Positions 58,305 through 64,000 of a stretch of DNA of 64,000 nucleotides are shown one piece after another. The notes below the pieces were generated by a model. It saw nothing but the letters and a program-made list of their open reading frames with translations, was not told the DNA's origin and ran no database searches. Each line of letters starts with the position of its first letter. Within the stretch, counting starts at the first letter, position 1. The DNA is from Pedobacter ureilyticus (GTDB lineage: Bacteria; Bacteroidota; Bacteroidia; Sphingobacteriales; Sphingobacteriaceae): contig NZ_SSHJ01000011.1 in assembly GCF_005925345.1 (NCBI RefSeq), forward strand, positions 1 to 64,000, written 5' to 3'. Position numbers and translations under genes: made by a program.

Positions 58305-59356
58305 TAAAATTTAATATGCTTTATATCTTCTTGAGCTTTTTTAAAGTCTTCATGCTTTCCAATATCTAGCCAATAGCCATTAATTGGATAGGCAACTAGC
58401 TTAAGATTTAACTGAATAATTCTCTCCATTAAATCGGTAACATCATAAAAAGTATCATTTGGTATCATGTTAAGCAAATTCCTTTTTAAAATGTAGATCC
58501 CGGCATTAGAATAGTAAGTATAACGTGGTTTCTCTTTTAGTGATTTTACGTCCATATCAACTCCTGTTTCCAAAACACCATATGGCACATCTACATGGTA
58601 ACTCGTAGTTGCAACAATCATATCTGCCTTAGATTGCTGGTAAGTTTTAAAAAAGTCTAGAAAATCAATATTGGTTAACAGATCACTATTCATGATAATT
58701 ATGTCATCATGACTAAAATCATCTACTAGTAATATAGAGCCAATCGTGCCGAGGGGCTTATGCTCTCTAACATATTGAATATTGATGCCTTTATCAGCAC
58801 CATCACCAAAATATTGTTCAAGCTGATCTCCAAGATAATTAATACTTAAAGAAATCTTTTTTACGCCACAATTAATTAACCTATCAATATTATGTTCTAT
58901 TATAGGTTTGTCACCAACTTTCAAAAGAGGCTTAGGGATAGTCTCAGTTAACGGTCTCAGCCTTTTTCCTTCCCCGCCTGCCATAATTAGTGCATCTACT
59001 GGGATTAAACCTACGGTAGTTCTAAAGTTTAATATATCAATAATTTTATGCTCAATATTAACTATTGGAATTATTTTGAAATTTCTTTTCTTATAATTTT
59101 CAATTTCATCCAAAGTATATTCATTTTGCCTTATAAATATTGGTTTAGGTTGGATAAACTTTAACAACGATTGCTCCAAATTTAGTCCTTTAATAAATCC
59201 CCTTCTTAAGTCTCCATCAGTTAATGATCCAAGTAATTTTTCATTTTCATCTATCACAAATAAAATTGCATCTGAAGCTAGCAAGTCAAGCTTAATTAAT
59301 GCTGCTCTAACAGGTTCATTTTTAAAAATGATATGCTTATAAATTTTTTCTATCAT
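58304..59356 (-). CDS. ptmE: CBS-nucleotidyltransferase, PtmE-like
   Basis: A 350-residue protein with two CBS motifs at about 8-115 (DAILFVIDENEKLLGSLTDG) and a sugar-nucleotide transferase domain from about 120 (ALIMAGGEGKRLRPLTETIP, KPLLKVGDKPIIEHNIDRLI). This fusion is the PtmE type of Campylobacter, which makes GDP-glucosamine in the GDP-linked legionaminic acid route. Its presence therefore suggests that this organism may start from GDP-GlcNAc. The CBS pair probably binds a nucleotide regulator. Overlaps the deacetylase gene by 4 nt. Confidence 0.9.
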   Translation of the reverse strand: MIEKIYKHIIFKNEPVRAALIKLDLLASDAILFVIDENEKLLGSLTDGDLRRGFIKGLNLEQSLLKFIQPKPIFIRQNEYTLDEIENYKKRNFKIIPIVNIEHKIIDILNFRTTVGLIPVDALIMAGGEGKRLRPLTETIPKPLLKVGDKPIIEHNIDRLINCGVKKISLSINYLGDQLEQYFGDGADKGINIQYVREHKPLGTIGSILLVDDFSHDDIIIMNSDLLTNIDFLDFFKTYQQSKADMIVATTSYHVDVPYGVLETGVDMDVKSLKEKPRYTYYSNAGIYILKRNLLNMIPNDTFYDVTDLMERIIQLNLKLVAYPINGYWLDIGKHEDFKKAQEDIKHIKF

Positions 59357-60024
59357 TTATCTATAAATTTCAACAACTGATACGCTTCTGCATACTCGAC
59401 ACCTACACTCGCACCTCTAAAAGTAGCCACGGCTTCTAAATTCCTGACACTTCTGGGAAAAGGATGTTCTGCTAATTCAGATTCATAAACTTTCATTATC
59501 TCAATTTTCTTTGTAAAATATGCTGATATGTCTACAAAATAATTTGGTAAAAATGCTTTTTCGGCTAATACAGGAGCAAATTCTGTTTCAGAAATACATT
59601 CATACATTAATACTTGTTTTATGTATGGATATCTAAAAGACTTGGTACATGCCATTACGGCGTCAAATGTTATACGATGGTCAGAATGAGCATCGGATCT
59701 GTTTAAACAATAAATGATTTCAGGCTTAGTCTTGGAGAAAATAGCTGAAATTTCAGGTACCATTTTTAGCAAAGTACTACTTGACAAGGTCATAGTCGGA
59801 TAATCAAGTTTGAAAGTTTCCTTCACCCCTAGTTCACTGGCTACTTTTTTTATTTCAAGCTGCCTACTTTCTACACGCTCTTTTGAAAAACCCTGATGTT
59901 CAAATACGTTGGTAGTAATTAGCCAATAGATGTTATCTCCATTTGCAGCATGCTTGAGCAATGTACCTCCAGCTCCAATAATTTCGTCGTCTGGATGCGC
60001 CGAAATAACAATTACATTTTTCAT
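59353..60024 (-). CDS. PIG-L/LmbE family deacetylase
   Basis: A 223-residue metal-dependent N-deacetylase. Zinc site SAHPDDEIIGAGGTLLKH at the start and SDAHSDHRITFDAVMA in the middle. Family members remove the N-acetyl group from GlcNAc-type sugars. It sits between ptmE and a formyltransferase gene with 4-nt overlaps, so deacetylation followed by N-formylation of the same sugar is the simplest reading. Substrate not proven. Confidence 0.9.
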   Translation of the reverse strand: MKNVIVISAHPDDEIIGAGGTLLKHAANGDNIYWLITTNVFEHQGFSKERVESRQLEIKKVASELGVKETFKLDYPTMTLSSSTLLKMVPEISAIFSKTKPEIIYCLNRSDAHSDHRITFDAVMACTKSFRYPYIKQVLMYECISETEFAPVLAEKAFLPNYFVDISAYFTKKIEIMKVYESELAEHPFPRSVRNLEAVATFRGASVGVEYAEAYQLLKFIDK

Positions 60025-60899
60025 ATATAGTTTCCAATTCGTGGAATATTCTCTAATTCATGTTCTAAAATAGTTATTGCTCCATCCCCAGTCTTAACTG
60101 TAAAAGAATGATCATTTCTGTCTAAAACCTTTCCAGGCTCATCGTTTGCCTGCCCTAGATTTGACATCTCCGTCTTCCAAACCTTAACCTCTTGGTTATT
60201 ATACACCAAATGAGCTCCAATGTAAGGCTTAGCTAAAGCTCTAACCAAATTGAAAATGTTTTTTGACGGCATTCTAAAATCAATTTCTCCATCACGCCTG
60301 CCTCTTTTCCTCCAAGTATTGCCAGTACCTAATTGTCTAATTCTGTTGTTTGTTCCTTTAGCTAAGGATATCGTAAAATCAAGAATTTGTTCAATAGCAA
60401 TGTTAGTTAGTTTGTCGTATAATGATGCTGCATCATCATCCTCAGTAATAGGTACAATTTCTTGAGAGAGGATATCACCAGTATCAGCACCTTCGTCCAT
60501 AAAGAAAAAGGAAGAAGCGGTAGTTTTTAAACCTAAACATAATGCCCATATTATAGGATGACGCCCTTTATTGTGAGGAATATGGGCAGGATGAAATCCA
60601 ACAACCCCTTTTGGTGCCAAAGTCAGCAATTCTGTTTTTAATAAATTAGACCAACCAAAACAATAAATGACATCAGGATTAGTTTGTTTTATAAATGATA
60701 TGTTATTAGGATGGTTAATATCATTAACGATCTTGTAAGGTAAGTTAAATTGATCACATAGTGGACGTAAATCTTTATAATCAGAATTCATTGCTGTATC
60801 TTCTCTTGTAGCTACGCCTACTACTTCTGATCCAGAACGGATTAAGGCGTTTAGTGCATCAAAAGAGAACTTAACAGTTCCTATAAAAAATATCTTCAT
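60021..60899 (-). CDS. sugar N-formyltransferase-like protein
   Basis: A 292-residue member of the formyltransferase family (N10-formyl-tetrahydrofolate donor). Fold motif MKIFFIGTVKFSFDALNALI; the catalytic block reads GFHPAHIPHNKGRHPIIWAL and FMDEGADTGDILSQE. The His and Asp of the usual Asn-His-Asp triad are present, but the Asn, normally two places before the His, is Gly. A C-terminal FMT-like domain (about 205-292) completes it. Length is shorter than tRNA formyltransferases (310-320), like sugar-specific ones. Its position between deacetylase and LegG genes points to a nonulosonic acid precursor. Confidence 0.82.
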   Translation of the reverse strand: MKIFFIGTVKFSFDALNALIRSGSEVVGVATREDTAMNSDYKDLRPLCDQFNLPYKIVNDINHPNNISFIKQTNPDVIYCFGWSNLLKTELLTLAPKGVVGFHPAHIPHNKGRHPIIWALCLGLKTTASSFFFMDEGADTGDILSQEIVPITEDDDAASLYDKLTNIAIEQILDFTISLAKGTNNRIRQLGTGNTWRKRGRRDGEIDFRMPSKNIFNLVRALAKPYIGAHLVYNNQEVKVWKTEMSNLGQANDEPGKVLDRNDHSFTVKTGDGAITILEHELENIPRIGNYI

Positions 60900-60902
60900 T
60901 AT

Positions 60903-62072
60903 TTAAATGATATTATAAAACTTCTTCTTCAAGATTTTAGTTAGATCAGTGGATTTCAAAACTTCAATAATCTTTTCAGAAGCATTTTCTTTTCCGTAGG
61001 GATTAACTATTTTTTGAAGTTGCTCTTTAAATTCTTTACTGTTTGCTTTATTAATTGCATTACAGATTGATTCTTTTGTGGCCTCACAATCAATTACACT
61101 TTTGGCTTTAACCCTTCCCAATTGTCGATCTCCAATATTTATAGTTGGCTTTTTAAAAGATGGCACTTCCAATAATCCACTTGAGGAATTTCCAATGACC
61201 AAATCTACGTGTGTTAGGGCTGATAGATATCTAAGTTGTCCTAATGAAGTGAAAGCAATCGACTGCGAAGAATTTTCACTCACATATTCGTCAATAAGCT
61301 GATTAATTATCCTCCCGTCGGTATCGGCATTTGCTTTTGTAAAAATAATTTTTGCTTCAGGATAAGTTGATAAAGCATCCAGCAACTCTTCAATCTGTCT
61401 TTTTGCGGATGATGTTTCTAAGGTAACCGGATGAAAAGTCACTAAAAAAGTAAATTTATCTTTGATTTGAAAATTTATGCTCTTTTCGAAATCATCAAGG
61501 TCTAAAAGAGATAGTCTATTTACATTTTCTATACCTAATGCTCCTGTATTATAAACCGATTTTGGCTGTTCTCCTAACTGAATTACCCTATTCTTATATT
61601 CTTCCGTAGATGTAAAATGAAGATGAGACATTTTGGTTATGGAATGTCTTATTGGCTCATCTATCAGTCCTTCTGTTGCCTCACCGCCGTGACAATGTGC
61701 CACGGGAATGCGTGAAACCATTGCGGCACTTACTGCACTAAAAATTTCAAACCTATCTCCAAGGACCAATATAATATCTGGTTCTAATTCGGCATAAGCT
61801 TCGGCGAAAGAAATTGATCCCAGCCCCATACTTTTAGCTATACCTACTGGAGTATCAGAAGATAGTAAGACTTCTATTTTTTTATTTACATGAAATCCGT
61901 CATTCTCGATTTGCTTGTAAGTTAATCCGAATTCTGGAGATAGGTGCATTCCTGTTACGATAAGCTGAAGATCAAGCTCTAGGTCTTCATTTACTCCTTT
62001 AATAACCCAATATAATAATCCATATTCTGCCCTAGTACCAGTTACAATACAAACTTTTCGCTTGTTCTCCAT
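60903..62072 (-). CDS. legG: hydrolysing UDP/GDP-sugar 2-epimerase, LegG/NeuC
   Basis: A 389-residue GT-B-fold enzyme that releases the nucleotide and inverts C2, giving the ManNAc-like hexose used by LegI. Motifs: CIVTGTRAEYGLLYWVIKGV, VLGDRFEIFSAVSAAMVSRI, AHCHGGEATEGLIDEPIRHS and DLVIGNSSSGLLEVPSFKKP. Normal length. Between the formyltransferase and legI genes with 3-4-nt gaps. Confidence 0.95.
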   Translation of the reverse strand: MENKRKVCIVTGTRAEYGLLYWVIKGVNEDLELDLQLIVTGMHLSPEFGLTYKQIENDGFHVNKKIEVLLSSDTPVGIAKSMGLGSISFAEAYAELEPDIILVLGDRFEIFSAVSAAMVSRIPVAHCHGGEATEGLIDEPIRHSITKMSHLHFTSTEEYKNRVIQLGEQPKSVYNTGALGIENVNRLSLLDLDDFEKSINFQIKDKFTFLVTFHPVTLETSSAKRQIEELLDALSTYPEAKIIFTKANADTDGRIINQLIDEYVSENSSQSIAFTSLGQLRYLSALTHVDLVIGNSSSGLLEVPSFKKPTINIGDRQLGRVKAKSVIDCEATKESICNAINKANSKEFKEQLQKIVNPYGKENASEKIIEVLKSTDLTKILKKKFYNII

Positions 62073-62076
62073 TATC

Positions 62077-63087
62077 TTAAAGATTAATTAGGTCATCTTC
62101 CTCGAAATCGTATTGTGCTATTGTACCAATCACCTCATCCCATCTCATTGGACTAATACCGCTACCAGGTCTTTTTACTCCAATATTGTCATCAGAAAAC
62201 TGTTCGCCTTTATTAATTTTCTTTATAGCAATGATACTTTTTCTAACAATAGCCATATTTTTTGTTTCGGAGGCTGAAGGTTCTTTAATACCACTTCCAG
62301 ACATGGCCATATCAATATTTCTAATTGCTAGAGCCATTGCTTTCAGCTCTTCTGGATTCAAAGAAGCAGGATGGTCTGGACCGGGCATTGTTTTATCTAA
62401 GGTAAAATGCTTTTCTATAATATTAGCTCCTAATGCTACTGCTGCTATAGGAACTTCTATCCCCAACGTATGATCAGAATAACCAATTTCAACTCCCAAT
62501 TTCTTTTTAATTTCTAGCATTGCCTTCAGATTAACATCAATCATTGGTGTAGGATATTCTGTATTACAATGCAGTATGGTAATATTATCTTTCGCTATGC
62601 CAGCATCCAGAAACACATTTAAAGCTGAACTGATATCTTCTAGCGTTGCCATGCCTGTAGATAAAATAACTTTTGGGAACAACTCGGCTGCTAAACGTAA
62701 GTAAGGTAGATTGGTAATCTCACCAGATGGTATTTTCACTATATCTAATCCAATAGTTGATAAGTATTGCAACGAAGTTAAATCAAAAGCAGTAGAAAAA
62801 AAATTTATACCCTTCTCCCTACAATAATGAATTAGTTTTTCATGATCATCTTCAGAAAGCTCCAATTTTTTTAGCATTTCCAGTTGAGATTCATTAGCGT
62901 CTTTTGTATTATCAATTTGATAATCTGCCTTTTTTGCTTTAACTGAAACTAACTTATCGGCTTTAAAAGTTTGAAACTTAACATAATCAACACCCGCGTC
63001 TACTGCTACGTCTATGAGTTTAAATGCATTCTCAAGACTTCCATTATGATTTACTCCAGCTTCTGCAATTATAATTGTCTTTTTCAC
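62077..63087 (-). CDS. legI: nonulosonic acid synthase, LegI/NeuB
   Basis: A 336-residue PEP-dependent synthase: barrel domain with IIAEAGVNHNGSLENAFKLI, DYVKFQTFKADKLVS, SDHTLGIEVPIAAVALGA (His-metal) and EKHFTLDKTMPGPDHPASLN, and a C-terminal SAF antifreeze-like lid at about 280-336. It condenses PEP with a 6-carbon sugar to legionaminic acid or sialic acid; with LegC and LegG alongside, the former is more likely. ATG overlaps the LegH-like stop by 4 nt. Confidence 0.95.
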   Translation of the reverse strand: MKKTIIIAEAGVNHNGSLENAFKLIDVAVDAGVDYVKFQTFKADKLVSVKAKKADYQIDNTKDANESQLEMLKKLELSEDDHEKLIHYCREKGINFFSTAFDLTSLQYLSTIGLDIVKIPSGEITNLPYLRLAAELFPKVILSTGMATLEDISSALNVFLDAGIAKDNITILHCNTEYPTPMIDVNLKAMLEIKKKLGVEIGYSDHTLGIEVPIAAVALGANIIEKHFTLDKTMPGPDHPASLNPEELKAMALAIRNIDMAMSGSGIKEPSASETKNMAIVRKSIIAIKKINKGEQFSDDNIGVKRPGSGISPMRWDEVIGTIAQYDFEEDDLINL

Positions 63088-63722
63088 TTGTTTATGCTTT
63101 TTGCAGGGTTGCCTGCTTGTATGTCTTTGGCAGTGACGTTTTTAATTACTACCGATCCTGCTCCTATTACAGCTTTATCTCCTATAACAATTTGATTAGC
63201 AACAGTAGCATTACTTCCAACAAATACTCCATTCCCAATTCTACAATTCCCGTTTAAGATCGCCCCAGTAGAAATATGTGTATGATCACCAACAATTGTA
63301 TCATGTTCAATGTCACAACAGTTATTTAAAATGCAATTTTTACCAATTATGGCTCCAGCATTTACAGTTACGTGATGCATTACAATAGTGCCAGCTCCTA
63401 CATTACTATGTACTGAAACATGAGCCGAAGGAGCTACTACCGTAGCTATAACTGCTTTATTTTCATTCAATATATGAAATAACTTTTCTTTCAAAGCCAC
63501 TGATTTTATCTGTCCTACGGTAATCAAGAAGCTATACCCTTGTTCAACATATTTTGCAATGTCTTGGTCTGTCCCTATAATTTGATAGTTAAGAACACTT
63601 GTTCCTACCAGCTCTGCTAAATCTAATATGCCAATTATGTCAAATTGCCCAGTTTGTTCAATCACGTCGATGCAGACTTTGCAATGTCCACCGCCACCAA
63701 TTAAAATGAGCCTAGCTTTCAT
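63084..63722 (-). CDS. legH: NeuD/PglD/LegH-like acyltransferase
   Basis: A 212-residue transferase: an N-terminal Rossmann half (MKARLILIGGGGHCKVCIDV) and a C-terminal left-handed beta helix with catalytic His in NNCCDIEHDTIVGDHTHIST and the end VTAKDIQAGNPAKSINK. PglD and LegH N-acetylate the 4-amino group made by the preceding aminotransferase; NeuD O-acetylates sialic acid. Neighbours suggest LegH function. ATG at 63722 chosen over TTG at 63725. Confidence 0.9.
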   Translation of the reverse strand: MKARLILIGGGGHCKVCIDVIEQTGQFDIIGILDLAELVGTSVLNYQIIGTDQDIAKYVEQGYSFLITVGQIKSVALKEKLFHILNENKAVIATVVAPSAHVSVHSNVGAGTIVMHHVTVNAGAIIGKNCILNNCCDIEHDTIVGDHTHISTGAILNGNCRIGNGVFVGSNATVANQIVIGDKAVIGAGSVVIKNVTAKDIQAGNPAKSINK

Positions 63723-63725
63723 CAA

Positions 63726-64000
63726 TTATTTTACCCTATAACCGCTCGGAATATTGACTAACCGATCCGCAATGCAAGTACTATTAGTTAGGTCGTCCGT
63801 TTGACAGTTTTTAAACATTGGTAAACGGTTCATTAACTCCCACACTGGTCTTGTCATTACGCCTCTATCATTGGTAAATTGCAGAAACTCATTTCTTTGC
63901 TTTACATCATCTAAAAGAATAGCATTTAACCAATAGTTAGCCTTACAATCAATTGGCTCCTCAATAAAATTTATGGGAACTTCCTTAAAAAAATCTTTGT
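63726..64000 (-). CDS. legC: LegC-type aminotransferase, C-terminal end (partial)
   Basis: The last 90 codons of a DegT/DnrJ/EryC1-family PLP aminotransferase run off the right edge. The visible end (NYWLNAILLDDVKQRNEFLQ, FTNDRGVMTRPVWELMNRLP, MFKNCQTDDLT and ADRLVNIPSGYR) fits the LegC group, which adds the C4 amine to the 4-keto-6-deoxy sugar. It ends 3 nt before the LegH-like ATG. The cofactor lysine and start lie outside the window. Confidence 0.85.
   Translation of the reverse strand, partial: KDFFKEVPINFIEEPIDCKANYWLNAILLDDVKQRNEFLQFTNDRGVMTRPVWELMNRLPMFKNCQTDDLTNSTCIADRLVNIPSGYRVK

Noticed and set aside
60021..60899. Methionyl-tRNA formyltransferase
   Set aside because: Sits in the sugar operon, is shorter than Fmt and the conserved Asn of the active site is Gly; a sugar enzyme fits better.
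1..64000. tRNA, rRNA or riboswitch
   Set aside because: No cloverleaf, T-loop GTTCGA context with CCA, rRNA segment or TPP/SAM/cobalamin riboswitch core was recognised by reading intergenic regions; a covariance-model search would be decisive.

Overview
The window is chromosomal DNA from a Bacteroidota bacterium, most likely a Sphingobacteriaceae (Pedobacter-like) species. The evidence is the AT-rich sequence, the lack of purine-rich ribosome binding sites, many -7 boxes of the Bacteroidota form TAnnTTTG, and family-typical genes (a deeply branched RluF, Wzi/RemB-like outer-membrane barrels, RHS core modules ending in DPI...YQFSSNSP). No rRNA, tRNA, CRISPR array, integrase or complete transposase was recognised.

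Region 1 (1-16 kb) is a mixed housekeeping and accessory stretch. It holds a nitronate monooxygenase, a YoeB-type toxin-antitoxin pair, an amidohydrolase, a secreted protein built from two nearly identical 68-residue modules, an NtrC-like sigma-54 activator, a Cof-type HAD phosphatase, a hybrid histidine kinase with Hpt, a WYL regulator, a DinB-like protein, RluF, an NfeD-like/flotillin pair, a second YoeB-type pair paralogous to the first, and RlmN. The flotillin gene carries an in-frame TGA at codon 43. Several genes have a -7 box only 4-5 nt from the ATG, which suggests leaderless transcripts.

Region 2 (16-26 kb) is the most unusual part: an orphan polymorphic-toxin island with no full-length rhs gene. 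On the minus strand, toxin C-terminal pieces and candidate immunity genes alternate with five well-preserved copies (about 100 bp) of one palindromic repeat. Further partial copies lie around them, and one inverted copy follows a plus-strand pair of secreted proteins. The repeat ends in ATG CTT GCG CCA GAG and supplies the start codon of two toxin reading frames. Two cassettes have lost all but about 15 toxin codons and keep the immunity gene. A consensus promoter and a 34-codon reading frame sit at the upstream end of the array. One toxin domain has a His-Gly/Ser-Cys pair like caspase-fold peptidases; another has GS...DxD like nucleotidyltransferases.

Region 3 (26-38 kb) holds ComF, a lipoprotein, a multi-PAS hybrid histidine kinase, glyA, dxs, a frameshifted GIY-YIG nuclease gene enclosed by inverted palindromic repeats, GDP-L-fucose synthase, and a Wzi/RemB-like barrel.

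Region 4 (38-64 kb, all minus strand, mostly overlapping genes) is a surface-polysaccharide locus. It encodes a CapD-like dehydratase, a WecA/MraY-like initiating transferase, UDP-L-FucNAc synthesis (FnlA, FnlB, FnlC, with a cupin and WbuB-like transferase), a WbpG-HisH-HisF acetamidino module, glycosyltransferases, candidate Wzy and Wzx proteins, and a CMP-legionaminic-acid-type set (LegC end, LegH/NeuD, LegI, LegG, PtmE, LegF). A formyltransferase and a PIG-L deacetylase sit inside this set, which suggests an N-formylated nonulosonic acid.

Short palindromic repeats beginning GTCAT and ending near ATCT or CAGCAT are scattered through the intergenic regions. A 132-bp MITE-like element lies at 16.1 kb.
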